A DNA stretch of 64,000 nucleotides from CAZRIZ01 sp964625885 (GTDB lineage Bacteria; Patescibacteriota; Saccharimonadia; Saccharimonadales; Saccharimonadaceae): positions 15,303 through 79,302 of the forward strand of contig CAZVBM010000002.1 of NCBI GenBank assembly GCA_964625885.1. The letters run 5' to 3'. Below are positions 20,287 through 29,238 of the stretch, in pieces. Within the stretch, counting starts at the first letter, position 1; each line of letters opens with the position of its first letter. Below the pieces are notes generated by a model. The model was not told where the DNA came from, did not search any database, and saw nothing but the letters and a program-made list of their open reading frames with translations. The position numbers and the translations under genes were made by a program.

Positions 20287-21462
20287 TTAAGCGTCAAGTA
20301 AACAATCTACCCCAACCAGTCGGCCAGAACCAATCAGCTCGAGCATCGCTCCACCGCCCGTTGATAAAATCAATCCATCGTAATTCAAATTCGGCTGTTC
20401 ACGCTTTACAAAAGCTAAGGTGTCACCACCTCCGATTAGAGCTGGCTTTTCTGACGCCGATAGTGAACGCACGATTACTTCTGAGCCAGCCTCAAAAGTT
20501 GGATTCTCAGTATAGCCCAGAGGACCATTCCAAATGATTGAGCCAGCGTTGGCGACTAATTGACCTAAAACCATAGCCGAAGCGTCACCAATGTCAAGGA
20601 TTTTATCTTGGCCTAACACTGCTTCAACTCGCTTATTCTCCGATGCGCCGGCTAATTCATCTGACGCCACCTTGACATCAGTCGGCAGAAATAGCGCCTT
20701 GCGCTCAGACGCCACCAACTGATTAATCTCTTTAATTACCGTCTCTTGATCATACTCTACTAGGCTTGATCCGACCGGCTTGCCACTGGCTCGTAAAAAG
20801 GTATTTCCCAAAGCCCCACCAACAAACACCTGGTCGGCCAGCTCCACCATACGCTTAACAAAACCGATTTTATCACTAATTTTAGCGCCACCCAGGATAG
20901 TCACTAACGGACGCGGTGCATTCTCAATAAATTGATCAATCGATTTATATTCTTTGATTAGGCCAGCGCTCGCATAACTTGGAAGTAGACGGGTAACTGC
21001 CTCTGTCGTCGCCGTAGTGCGATGGCAAACTGAAAAACCGTCCTGAACGAACAAATCTGCACCAGTAGCGGTAATAAGATTTTGAGCAAAACCTGAGTCG
21101 TTTTTCTCTTCACCCGGCCAAAACCGTAAATTTTCACACAAAACGACTTGGTCCCGGCAAGAAAATGCCTCCGTGGGCTCATCAAAGCCCACCGGAAGGC
21201 CGAGAAGACCCTCCAGGCGCTCTCGTACCGGTTTGAGCGAAAAGGCCTCCTCGCGGCCCTCAGGACGCCCCAGGTGGCTTAGTATTACAATTTGCTTCGC
21301 TTCACGGCCGATTAGGTCACGAATCGTCGGTAAACTAGCCACAATTCGACTGTCATCAGCAATAACACCACTTGAAATCGGCACATTAAAGTCCACTCTC
21401 AATAAAACCACCTTACCGGCAACATCTATGTTGTCGATGCTGGCTTTTTGATATTTGATCAT
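20287..21462 (-). CDS. pgk: Phosphoglycerate kinase
   Basis: Transfers phosphate from 1,3-bisphosphoglycerate to ADP. The 391-aa product shows VVLLRVDFNVPIS, the substrate loop ILSHLGRPEG, LGGAKISDK and the nucleotide-binding GGGDTLAFV. Length is typical (about 390-400). It precedes tpiA by 40 nt and follows pyk by 31 nt on the same strand. Confidence 0.97.
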   Translation of the reverse strand: MIKYQKASIDNIDVAGKVVLLRVDFNVPISSGVIADDSRIVASLPTIRDLIGREAKQIVILSHLGRPEGREEAFSLKPVRERLEGLLGLPVGFDEPTEAFSCRDQVVLCENLRFWPGEEKNDSGFAQNLITATGADLFVQDGFSVCHRTTATTEAVTRLLPSYASAGLIKEYKSIDQFIENAPRPLVTILGGAKISDKIGFVKRMVELADQVFVGGALGNTFLRASGKPVGSSLVEYDQETVIKEINQLVASERKALFLPTDVKVASDELAGASENKRVEAVLGQDKILDIGDASAMVLGQLVANAGSIIWNGPLGYTENPTFEAGSEVIVRSLSASEKPALIGGGDTLAFVKREQPNLNYDGLILSTGGGAMLELIGSGRLVGVDCLLDA

Positions 21463-21493
21463 TTGTCCCCCTTTTTAAGATTTATAGTTCAAA

Positions 21494-22924
21494 TTAACGA
21501 ATCTCGCACACACTAATCGTGTCAGTGCCACCGGCTCTACCCATCTGAGAGCCAGAAGTAACGACGACTTTAACACCTTCTACGTCGCCAAAGCGTCCAG
21601 CGTCTTTTAGCTCTTTGACTAGCTTTAAGCACATATCAGGCTCTTCTGGTCGAACATAGCTCTGATTAGCAAAAGACAGGGCGAGCTGCTGAGCCACCCG
21701 CTTATTGTTAGTCACGCTCAAAATTACTCGATTTGGCCTCTGGGCCGACACTCGCGTTGCTGTTAAGCCGCTACGAGTCTCGACAGCGATAGCTGGCACA
21801 TCTAGTACCTCCGCAATCTTCATTACCGAAGCACTTAAAACGTCAATTTGCTGAGTGGCTTCTTCTATTTCTAGTTCTGGGCAGCGAACAGTTGAATGAG
21901 CTTGGCTATAAAGAATTACCTTTTTCATCGCCTCAACCGCCTCAATTGGATACTTACCATTAGCTGACTCGTCTGATAGCATGACCGCATCAGCGCCCTG
22001 CATAACAGCGTGAGCAACATCGGACACCTCAGAGCGAGTTGGCTCAGGGTTGTCAACCATACTAATCATCATCTGAGTGGCAATAATCACTAATTTACCG
22101 TGCTTGCGACAAAGATCAACTAACTGCTGCTGCACCACCGGCACTACCTCGGCGCCAACTTCAACTGCTAAGTCGCCACGCGCCACCATAATGCCATCGC
22201 TAGCTTTGACGATTTCTTCAAGTGTTTCTGGTTCAATCGCGTGCTTAGTCTCAATTTTAGCAATCACCTGAGCGTCAGAATTATGCGACAACAAAATCTG
22301 GCGCAAATTATGAATATCATCGGCTGACTGCACAAATGACAGAGCTACATAATCAATATCTTGAGTTGCGCCAAATTCTAGGTCGTTTAAGTCCTTTTCA
22401 GTTAATATATCACCACCCATGTCAGTATCTGGCAGGTTTAGACCTTTTTTCTGACGAATAATACCATCATTGAGAATCTTGATGCGCACCGCCTTATCGC
22501 TGACGATTTCCACCACCTCTGACTTAACCTTGCCGTCAAAGATGTAAACCGGCTCACCAACCTCAACTTTTTCAGCCAAATTGTACTGCACTGGAATGAT
22601 AGTCTTGCCATCAAACTCGCCCTCATATTCCAAAACCAACTCATCTCCAGTTTTAACCGGAAACGGCTGATCGTCGTTAAATTCGCCAAGGCGAATCTTT
22701 GGTCCTTGTAAATCTTGTAAAATCGCCACCGGTTTACCAATCTCTTCCGAAGCCTGACGAATCCAGGCAATCTGCTCACGACGTTCATCATAATCACCGT
22801 GGCTAAAGTTTAAGCGGCAACCATTGGCGCCAATTTCTAGCAACTGCTTTATTTTTTCGAAACTATTAGTCGCGGGACCAATCGTTGCTAAGATCTTGGT
22901 CCGCTTAAATACTGGTAAAATCAT
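21494..22924 (-). CDS. pyk: Pyruvate kinase
   Basis: Makes pyruvate and ATP from PEP. 476 aa, with TKILATIGPATNSFEKI and CRLNFSHGDY at the N-terminus, the B domain at about 70-170, the metal/substrate region MVARGDLAVEVG and VMLSDESANGKYP. The C-terminal domain is complete (ends IGSGSQMGRAGGTD-like, VCEIR). It is the first gene of the long leftward run and starts next to the intergenic region shared with the rightward gene at 23029. Confidence 0.96.
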   Translation of the reverse strand: MILPVFKRTKILATIGPATNSFEKIKQLLEIGANGCRLNFSHGDYDERREQIAWIRQASEEIGKPVAILQDLQGPKIRLGEFNDDQPFPVKTGDELVLEYEGEFDGKTIIPVQYNLAEKVEVGEPVYIFDGKVKSEVVEIVSDKAVRIKILNDGIIRQKKGLNLPDTDMGGDILTEKDLNDLEFGATQDIDYVALSFVQSADDIHNLRQILLSHNSDAQVIAKIETKHAIEPETLEEIVKASDGIMVARGDLAVEVGAEVVPVVQQQLVDLCRKHGKLVIIATQMMISMVDNPEPTRSEVSDVAHAVMQGADAVMLSDESANGKYPIEAVEAMKKVILYSQAHSTVRCPELEIEEATQQIDVLSASVMKIAEVLDVPAIAVETRSGLTATRVSAQRPNRVILSVTNNKRVAQQLALSFANQSYVRPEEPDMCLKLVKELKDAGRFGDVEGVKVVVTSGSQMGRAGGTDTISVCEIR

Positions 22925-23028
22925 TTGTCTTATTATAACAGATAACGGAACCTCAGGCTACTGCTTTAATTTTTGACATATTCTTGTTAGACTCGATTTA
23001 GTCAAACATAACTATTTTAAGGAGTTTT

Positions 23029-23853
23029 ATGCAACCAGAAGTCAAAAATAAGAAATGGCCCATGATCATTTTGTGTGCCCTGTGTCTGGTGTTTGCCGGA
23101 GCTGGGACTTATTTCTTTATTGAGAACAACAAGTGTAGTGGCAAATTCAGCCAGCTAGATAATATCTCAACCGGCTGTATTGATGAGCTGCGTGAATCTG
23201 GCATCACCGGACTAACGATCAGCGGCACCAAAACACCAGTGAATAAAAATGTGCCGGCACTAGATGTCGAATTCTGCGCCGAAGATTCCCAGCTTTGCAT
23301 GAAGCGCCCCGGCAACTGGATGGTCTCGGCCGGTCAATTTGAATACGTCGATGGTCAAAACAAATGGAACCAAGACATTGCCTTTTACAACCAATTTGGC
23401 ACCAAAATCATGACCGTTCACAATAAAGTTTCTGGTATTGGATTTGGCCCCTGCGAAGGCAACCCAGATGACATCAAGCTAACCGTATTAGAGACCCACA
23501 AGCTCGGCTTCAAGAACAGCAATAATGAAGACTTCTATGTTTCTAAGGCCTACTATCAAGAGAAAAACGACAGCTTTTTCATCCCAATCGTAGTTATAAC
23601 CGATATCAAAGCACTTCAATCTGTCAAAAAAGCCACCAATCATAACTTCTGCGACATTGAAGCCTGGGGGCTATTTGCCACCGCGACCGCCAAAGATAAC
23701 TCAACGGCCTTTTGGATAAAGCCTGAGCTTGGCAGCCCAGCCGAAGGCAAAGGCTTTTTCTTCCGCGAAGAGAGCGCTGTTAAAGATTGGCTAGAAAACA
23801 GCGACGGCGCTATTGTGTACGAGATGCTTAAAACTGCTTATATCAAGAAATAG
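23029..23853 (+). CDS. Hypothetical membrane-anchored extracytoplasmic protein
   Basis: 274 aa with one N-terminal membrane helix (about 12-30) and an outside domain containing about eight Cys residues that could form disulfides. I do not recognise the family. Start chosen at the ATG with AAGGAG seven bases upstream. A TTGACA at 22973-22978 could be the -35 of its promoter, but the -10 is poor. It is monocistronic, followed by a clear terminator. Confidence 0.6.
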   Translation: MQPEVKNKKWPMIILCALCLVFAGAGTYFFIENNKCSGKFSQLDNISTGCIDELRESGITGLTISGTKTPVNKNVPALDVEFCAEDSQLCMKRPGNWMVSAGQFEYVDGQNKWNQDIAFYNQFGTKIMTVHNKVSGIGFGPCEGNPDDIKLTVLETHKLGFKNSNNEDFYVSKAYYQEKNDSFFIPIVVITDIKALQSVKKATNHNFCDIEAWGLFATATAKDNSTAFWIKPELGSPAEGKGFFFREESAVKDWLENSDGAIVYEMLKTAYIKK

Positions 23854-23878
23854 CTTGATTTAAGCGTTAAACGCCAAC

Positions 23879-23907
23879 AAAAACCCGCAAAAAGCGGGTT
23901 TTTGTTT
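23879..23907 (+). terminator. Intrinsic terminator
   Basis: Hairpin AACCCGC / GCGGGTT followed by TTTGTTT, 25 nt after the stop codon of the gene at 23029. Confidence 0.85.
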
Positions 23908-24031
23908 AGCGATACGAAGAAACATTAACTCATTTTGTCCACGGATGCTTCACCTGAATATTAGTTCAAATTCGTCGTTTTATATCCATGATTACATAAT
24001 GAATAATTTACCAAGGTTATATAATGGTTCT

Positions 24032-24496
24032 ATGAACATCCACCAAGTTGAAAAATTCTTCAAAGATAAGAACGACGCGCCTTGCCCATTAACCAAGCGA
24101 CTTATTAAGGCTGGTTATCAACAGACCAGTGGCGGATACATAGCCCTGGCAAAGAAGCGCGGTTTGATCGTAGATTACACAAAAGCCAAGCCTACACAAT
24201 ATTGGCACCTTATAGAGGGGTATTGCCCTTCCGTAGACAAGAATAAGACTTTTAGCAGAAGCATCGTTTGTGGCGAACTAATATTCTGGATGGCCGAGGT
24301 GTCGAAAGCCGTATCAAACGACGACTTAGAAGAATTGCTTGAGCGAATAATTGCAAGTAGGGATACTGGCACCACTCCGCCAAAACATGATCGCATCAAA
24401 TGGAATAAAGAGATTCAGAACCTTTGTTTTTGCGCAATAGAAGCGAAGGTAAAGAACACCGAGAATGTCGCTAACGCGACTTCCGTTCGCTCATGA
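24032..24496 (+). CDS. Hypothetical protein, probable leaderless mRNA
   Basis: About 154 aa from the chosen ATG (MNIHQVEKFFKDKND). No membrane segment; the N-terminal half looks like a small winged-helix-type fold (PLTKRLIKAGYQQTSGGYIALAKK), but this is weak. The reading frame is open upstream to 23945 with other ATGs at 23945 and 23999. I prefer 24032 because TATAAT at 24020-24025 lies 6 nt before it, the spacing seen at other leaderless genes here. The last 10 codons run toward the tRNA-Glu tail element. Confidence 0.45.
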   Translation: MNIHQVEKFFKDKNDAPCPLTKRLIKAGYQQTSGGYIALAKKRGLIVDYTKAKPTQYWHLIEGYCPSVDKNKTFSRSIVCGELIFWMAEVSKAVSNDDLEELLERIIASRDTGTTPPKHDRIKWNKEIQNLCFCAIEAKVKNTENVANATSVRS

Positions 24497-24607
24497 AAAA
24501 TCCCACCGGGAAGGTTCGTTCGCTTTGCTTCCGAACGCTCCGCCCGAACGCCAGATTAGTTTTGCTAACGCAAAACATCTGGGTTCGGTCCTGATGCGAA
24601 GCATCAA
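24497..24607 (-). repeat. tRNA-tail element of tRNA-Glu
   Basis: Read on the minus strand, downstream of tRNA-Glu: an inverted copy of part of the tRNA T-arm (GAACCCAGAT), a hairpin GTTTTGC-GTTA-GCAAAAC (24559-24576), a direct copy of the T-arm start (ATCTGG..GTTCG), a G/C-rich body, then a copy of the tRNA 3' segment TTCCCGGTGGGAT (24500-24512). Same layout as elements beside six other tRNAs in the window. Confidence 0.7.
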
Positions 24608-24645
24608 AAAAGAATACCCCAGCCGTTGGCTGAGGTATTCTTTTT
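24608..24645 (-). terminator. Terminator of tRNA-Glu
   Basis: Hairpin AGAATACCTCAGCC / GGCTGGGGTATTCT followed by a T-tract on the minus strand, directly after the CCA end. Confidence 0.8.
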
Positions 24646-24719
24646 GGTGATCCCACCGGGAATCGAACCCAGATTGCCAGGATGAAAACCTGGTGTCCTA
24701 ACCGTTAGACGATGGGACC
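24645..24719 (-). tRNA. tRNA-Glu (TTC)
   Basis: 75 nt including encoded CCA. Acceptor GGTCCCA pairs with TGGGATC; anticodon stem CCAGG/CCTGG with loop TTTTCAT gives anticodon TTC; T-loop TTCGATT. A substrate of MnmA. Confidence 0.95.
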
Positions 24720-24953
24720 AAAATGGTTAAAACGTGGCTAATTATAACCGATTAATTCTCAAAACACAAGCGTGGCTAAAACACAAGAATTCTTTCCGTA
24801 ATCAGCCCATCATTCCGCAAGGTATCTGAGTTGGGCTTACAACCAACCAGCCGATTTTAGTAGTTGTTACACTGTAATACCAAGATCAGCTTCGTATAAC
24901 AGTGGTCAAATTGCTTAGCTTATTGTTATTTTGCACTTTTTGTTGTAAAACTA

Positions 24954-24982
24954 TTGACTTTTTAAGCCGTTTGTGCTAATAT
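24954..24982 (+). promoter_or_regulatory. Promoter of the 25138 operon
   Basis: TTGACT (24954-24959), 17-bp spacer, TAATAT (24977-24982). The predicted start near 24989 leaves a leader of about 150 nt. In 24720-24953 I see no gene or recognisable RNA. Confidence 0.75.
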
Positions 24983-24988
24983 TAAAGT

Positions 24989-25137
24989 ATCTTTGATCCG
25001 CCCTAGGGTGGGCGACAAATCAAGGTGAAACTTAATAGTTAGGTAATTTTAGTCTAAGAAGTTAGACTAATCAAGTTGGATTTCTTTTTTACCACTCTTG
25101 GCCGAGTGGTAGACAACAAACAGGAGGGAAAGAGACC
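24989..25137 (+). promoter_or_regulatory. Three-hairpin 5' leader
   Basis: Consecutive hairpins: TTGAT-CGCCC..GGGCG-ATCAA (about 24991-25024), TAGTCTAA/TTAGACTA (about 25052-25071) and TACCACTC/GAGTGGTA (about 25090-25111). A strong SD (AGGAGGG) follows. No known riboswitch was recognised. Confidence 0.5.
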
Positions 25138-25980
25138 ATGGCGACAAATATAAGCCTAAAAGACGCGCGTCTCTTTGTTGAGAACGCGCTTAAAGCAGCT
25201 GGTAGCTCGGTTGACGTTTCCAAAAAGCGTCGGCCTGGACTGAGGGAGGCCTTGGTAAAAGCCAAGGTTGACTTCAAGGTTCTGCAGGAGTTTGATAGAC
25301 TCTTCCCAGAACCCGCAACGGCCCAAGAACCCCCCGCCAAAAGCGGGGACGACACAAAACCCGAAGGCAACAAGCCAGAGGGTGAGAAGCCCGAGGACAA
25401 GAAGTCTGAGGGCGATGAGAAAAAACCGAAAAAACCCTGGTATAAGAGAGTTTGGGTATGGATATTCTTTATCCTCCCCGCCCTCTTTGCAACCGGAGTG
25501 TGGTTCTTTTCTCTACCCGAAGTGGATAAGTGGGGAATTGGAGCTCAATTATTCATCGTAATAGTAAGCTCTCTGGGAATCTTCGGCCTCTGGAAGTGCC
25601 AAGAAAGGTTCCCAGTCGCCAAAGTGTTTGGGTCGGCTGCAATCATCGCAGCCTTCCTGGGCGGTATTCAGTCCGTTCATCGGGCTGATGGCGACCCCAA
25701 CACCTACTTCCGATTCAGCGGCGGAGTCGCTAATTGGACCATGGTGATAGCTGGGGTTGTCCTGGTAGCCGTAGTCACGCTTATCGCGTGGATTGTAGCT
25801 ACTAAGACACCTAAGCTGTTCAAGGCGATTACGTTGTCCGCTCTGTTACTGCTCGGGATTGCCTATACATACTTTGTCACTTTTGAGGTACATCTAAGTG
25901 AGGCGAACATGATAGCGCAAACCCAAAAAGACCTAGATGGCGGCACAAATCCGGCGCCAATGGCGCCAGCAAACGATTAA
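25138..25980 (+). CDS. Hypothetical polytopic membrane protein
   Basis: 280 aa. Residues 1-60 are soluble and helical, 60-100 are a charged low-complexity linker of PEG/PEK repeats, and about five membrane helices follow (near 103-123, 131-149, 159-175, 193-215 and 222-243). I recognise no family. The start is fixed by AGGAGGG nearby. It is followed after 17 nt by a second gene with an AAGGAGG SD, so the two form an operon. Both look more GC-rich than the neighbouring chromosomal genes. Confidence 0.65.
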   Translation: MATNISLKDARLFVENALKAAGSSVDVSKKRRPGLREALVKAKVDFKVLQEFDRLFPEPATAQEPPAKSGDDTKPEGNKPEGEKPEDKKSEGDEKKPKKPWYKRVWVWIFFILPALFATGVWFFSLPEVDKWGIGAQLFIVIVSSLGIFGLWKCQERFPVAKVFGSAAIIAAFLGGIQSVHRADGDPNTYFRFSGGVANWTMVIAGVVLVAVVTLIAWIVATKTPKLFKAITLSALLLLGIAYTYFVTFEVHLSEANMIAQTQKDLDGGTNPAPMAPAND

Positions 25981-25997
25981 AAAGGAGGGGTTCTTCC

Positions 25998-27398
25998 ATG
26001 ACGAAGAATAGAAAATGGCTTTGGGCCATCTTGGCAGTCGTATTGATTGCCGCAGTCGCGTTCGGCGCATGGTACGCCGCAACAAACATTCCTGAGGTTC
26101 GCAAGCTCTTTGGTTTCGGTAAGAAGCCAGGAGCAGGCGACAACCTACCGACCCAACCGACGCAGGTACCTCTGGTGACAGAGGCGCCAGCAGCGGAACT
26201 CGTTTCCGAGGCGGTGCCCAGCGTCAAGCTGTGGCTCGCCAACGACGAGACCCTTACTGGTCGTCCGAAGAGCGAGGAACAACTCGCTTTTGAAGCCGCT
26301 CTCGGTCGCGAGTTAACAACTGGCGACGTAGTCGGTTTCTCCGGTCACGGTGACCGGATCGGCACCCGCTACGCTAATAGGCTGTTCTTCGTTGATTACG
26401 ATGAAACAGTCTTCCGCGGCCTCTCTGGCGATTTTAATACCGCCAATGAGGCTTGGCTGACTATCCAGAGCGACGTCGATAACTACGACGTCATTATGAG
26501 GGCAGCCAAAATAATGCTGAATGCCAATCCTGAGGACATCAGGTTAGCAGCTCAGCAAGAAGCCGAAACCGGGCTTTGGCAGCGACTGGTGTGGAACCAC
26601 GCCAACGCTTGTCTGAGCGCGAAAAAGCGCACAGCCAAGCTCGAGTATCGCGAGATGCTCGATAAGTTGGTGAACAAAGAGTATCAGAGCTTACGCACTG
26701 ATACTTTTAGGACTCACTGGGTATTCCGGATCACTCGGGTAACCAAGGAAGAGTATGAGGCGGCAACGCCCGACTTCCAGGGATGGCACCTCGGTGCAGC
26801 ACCTGGAGTTTATCGCTCCAAGTCCTATGCTGACGAGGCGAAAAACCTGTTCATCGTAGGGGAAATCTTCTACGATGAGAGTGAGTGGGCTACCCCAGTG
26901 ATCCACATCCCGTTAGGTGATGTGTTCACCCAGGGCGGATTTAGGATCAACGATCTTTGCATCGTTGTCCCCTACGACCCCTGCACCGGAAACCCGTCGG
27001 TAAATCCGACCGAGGTACCGGTTCAGCCGACGGCGACACCGGCACCGACTCCTACCAAGGAACCGAAGCCTTCGGACGAAGGAGAGTATATGTATACAAA
27101 CCCTGAGAAACCGAATGAATCGGCCCCGGTAGAGGCACCGAATGCCGAGCCGACAAACGTGCCGACGCCAAAGCCAACCAAAAAGTCGGCGGCACCGGCA
27201 CAGCAACCGGCACCACAGCCGGCACCGGCATCACAACCGGAACCGGCACCGGCACCGCAACCGGAACCCGCGCCAGCTCAGGTACAAGTTGTTGTCATCA
27301 ACAACCCGCCTGATAACTCAGCGCCCTACCCCAGTACCACTGAACCACCCCAGGTGAACGAAACAAGCACCGAGGCGGTGGACCTCAGTGGTATCTGA
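25998..27398 (+). CDS. Hypothetical membrane-anchored protein with Pro-rich tail
   Basis: 466 aa: membrane helix at about 6-27, an extracytoplasmic alpha/beta region to about 330 (key stretches VVGFSGHGDRIGTRYANRL and LFFVDYDETVFRG), then a 130-residue Pro/Ala/Thr/Glu-rich tail with repeated QPAPAP/PEPAPA units. The tail resembles wall-spanning linkers but I see no LPxTG motif. Partner of the polytopic protein upstream by position. Function unknown. Confidence 0.65.
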   Translation: MTKNRKWLWAILAVVLIAAVAFGAWYAATNIPEVRKLFGFGKKPGAGDNLPTQPTQVPLVTEAPAAELVSEAVPSVKLWLANDETLTGRPKSEEQLAFEAALGRELTTGDVVGFSGHGDRIGTRYANRLFFVDYDETVFRGLSGDFNTANEAWLTIQSDVDNYDVIMRAAKIMLNANPEDIRLAAQQEAETGLWQRLVWNHANACLSAKKRTAKLEYREMLDKLVNKEYQSLRTDTFRTHWVFRITRVTKEEYEAATPDFQGWHLGAAPGVYRSKSYADEAKNLFIVGEIFYDESEWATPVIHIPLGDVFTQGGFRINDLCIVVPYDPCTGNPSVNPTEVPVQPTATPAPTPTKEPKPSDEGEYMYTNPEKPNESAPVEAPNAEPTNVPTPKPTKKSAAPAQQPAPQPAPASQPEPAPAPQPEPAPAQVQVVVINNPPDNSAPYPSTTEPPQVNETSTEAVDLSGI

Positions 27399-27432
27399 CC
27401 CAACTTGACGGCTGTTGCTGCTGACAACCGAA

Positions 27433-27507
27433 AGAGCCTTGTCTGGGGCCAAACAGACAAAGCTCATCAGCGCAGTACCTTTCGGGCCACCACTTCGGTG
27501 GTGGCCC
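27433..27507 (+). terminator. Two hairpins closing the operon
   Basis: AGCCTTGTCTG/CAGACAAAGCT (27433-27462) and the GC-rich GGGCCACCAC-TTCG-GTGGTGGCCC (27484-27507). The second lacks a good T-tract, so termination efficiency is uncertain. Confidence 0.55.
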
Positions 27508-27557
27508 AATTCCTAGATTAAAACTACCTAACTATTAAAGAAAATAACGCTAATGCC

Positions 27558-27586
27558 TTTACAAAACCAAAGTTTTGTGATATAAT
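27558..27586 (+). promoter_or_regulatory. Promoter of the DUF11 surface protein gene
   Basis: TTTACA (27558-27563), 17-bp spacer, TATAAT (27581-27586). Confidence 0.8.
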
Positions 27587-27592
27587 GGTATT

Positions 27593-27722
27593 ATTCACGT
27601 GAGAGATTGGTCGAAATAGCTCACGGGAGGAGCGCCATTACAATCAATATTAGCTCGTAATGGCATAAATAATTAATAAGGTCATCGGTGTTTGAGACAC
27701 TAGATGGCAAAGGGAGAAAACT
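27593..27722 (+). promoter_or_regulatory. Structured 5' leader
   Basis: Hairpin CGTGAG/CTCACG at the predicted 5' end, then GCCATTAC/GTAATGGC with a 17-nt loop (about 27635-27665), then CATC-GTGT/ACAC-GATG (about 27683-27706), then SD AAAGGGAG before the ATG. An AGGAG directly after the first hairpin has no start codon in reach. Confidence 0.5.
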
Positions 27723-29168
27723 ATGAAAAAGATTTGGAGCGCTATCAAGCGTAACCCAAAGAAGGCGATTTTAGCTAGCGTACTAGCTATCGTTGGTTTG
27801 CTACCTATTGTGTCAAACGCATGGGGACCAAGCCGACCAACCTTCACGATTGAGGATCCAGCCGACTACGTCGTGTTTAACTCAATCACCAACAACCCAG
27901 CTCACGGTGACGAGCGAAGCTTCGTACAAATCAAGGAGAAAACTGCTTCTGATAGTACCTACGCTAATAAGCTTAACATCGCAACTGGTAAAACCTACAC
28001 GGTTTTCGTGTATTACCACAACAACGCAGCTGCTAACTATAACCTAGTAGCGACTAACACTCGCATGAACACGCAGTTGCCAGGTACTGTCAAGGCTAAC
28101 ACCGAGACAGCTATCTCAGCCAAAATCATGGCTGACAACGCCAACCCAAAAACTGTTTGGGATGAGGTCAAGGTCACCTCAACTGAGGACGTAGTGCTAA
28201 AATATGTTTCAAACAGCGCTACCATCCACAGCAAGGGTGCTGTCAATGGCAAGAAGCTTAACTCAAATGAGTTTCTAACCAGTGGCGCCCTCATCGGCTA
28301 CAACGCTCTGGACGGACGAGTCCAAGGTTGTCATCAATTCGCCGGCTATGTCACTTATGACTTCGTCGTCGAATCAGCCAACCAGCCTAACTTCACCATC
28401 GTGAAAACTGTTTCGCTGACTGGCAAGAAACAATACGGCGAGGAAGTCAACACAACTGATAACCAGATCGTTGACTTCAAAATCGTCTACACCAATACTG
28501 GTAAGACTACCCAGACTGGCGTACACATCAAGGACGTTCTGCCAACTGGCATGACTTATGTCAAGGGCAGTACTATACTAGTTAACGCCGCAACTGGCGG
28601 TAAGCCTAAGGTAATCGCCGATACTATCACCACCAACGGTGTTAATATCGGAGACTATGCCCCAGGCGCCAATGCTGGTATCGTGTTCAGCGCTAAGATC
28701 AATGATTTTGACTGCAATAAGCGAGTTGAAATCACCAACTACGCGCAAGCCATCACTAAAGATGGTACAAAATCTGACTCAGCCAAGGTAATCGTTACGA
28801 CCGAAGCCTGCCCAATCAAAGACATCAAAGTCTGCCGATTGAGCGACAAGAAGGTTGTTACTATCAAGGAAAACGAGTTTGACGCTAATAAGCACTCAAA
28901 GAACTTGAAGGACTGCGACGAAGTTCCAGCTAAGCATATAGAAGTTTGCCGCCTAAGCGACAAAAAGATGGTATCAATTCTGGAAAGTCAGTTCGACGCC
29001 AGCAAGTACTCGAAAAATGCCAAAGACTGTGAAACTACCCCAGTCGTGCCAACTCCTCCAGAGTTGCCAACTACTGGTCCAGCTGAAACTCTCAGCCAGG
29101 TAATCGGTCTTGGTGCCCTAGTCACCAGCGCGGGATACTACATCTCGAGCCGAAAACTAGTCAAATAA
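27723..29168 (+). CDS. DUF11-type surface protein with LPxTG-like sorting signal
   Basis: 481 aa exported protein. Signal peptide at about 1-38, beta-rich domain to about 235, a DUF11-like domain (DFKIVYTNTGKTTQTGV ... DVLPTGMTYVKGS) to about 360, two repeats of the form VCRLSDKK..(V/S)I followed by F.A.K.SKN.KDC (about 370-440), then ELPTTGP, a hydrophobic helix and a basic tail (SSRKLVK). That C-terminus fits sortase anchoring; no sortase is in the window. Probably an abundant envelope or adhesion protein, judging from the strong promoter and leader. Confidence 0.8.
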   Translation: MKKIWSAIKRNPKKAILASVLAIVGLLPIVSNAWGPSRPTFTIEDPADYVVFNSITNNPAHGDERSFVQIKEKTASDSTYANKLNIATGKTYTVFVYYHNNAAANYNLVATNTRMNTQLPGTVKANTETAISAKIMADNANPKTVWDEVKVTSTEDVVLKYVSNSATIHSKGAVNGKKLNSNEFLTSGALIGYNALDGRVQGCHQFAGYVTYDFVVESANQPNFTIVKTVSLTGKKQYGEEVNTTDNQIVDFKIVYTNTGKTTQTGVHIKDVLPTGMTYVKGSTILVNAATGGKPKVIADTITTNGVNIGDYAPGANAGIVFSAKINDFDCNKRVEITNYAQAITKDGTKSDSAKVIVTTEACPIKDIKVCRLSDKKVVTIKENEFDANKHSKNLKDCDEVPAKHIEVCRLSDKKMVSILESQFDASKYSKNAKDCETTPVVPTPPELPTTGPAETLSQVIGLGALVTSAGYYISSRKLVK

Positions 29169-29207
29169 GCCTGACCGCTCCAAGATAATTCTTATAGCCT
29201 AAGGGCA

Positions 29208-29238
29208 CTAAAACCTCCCCGAACTGGGGAGATTTTAG
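29208..29238. terminator. Bidirectional terminator
   Basis: CTAAAA.CTCCCC-GAACT-GGGGAG.TTTTAG between convergent genes. It overlaps the stop codon of the histidine kinase. Confidence 0.85.
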
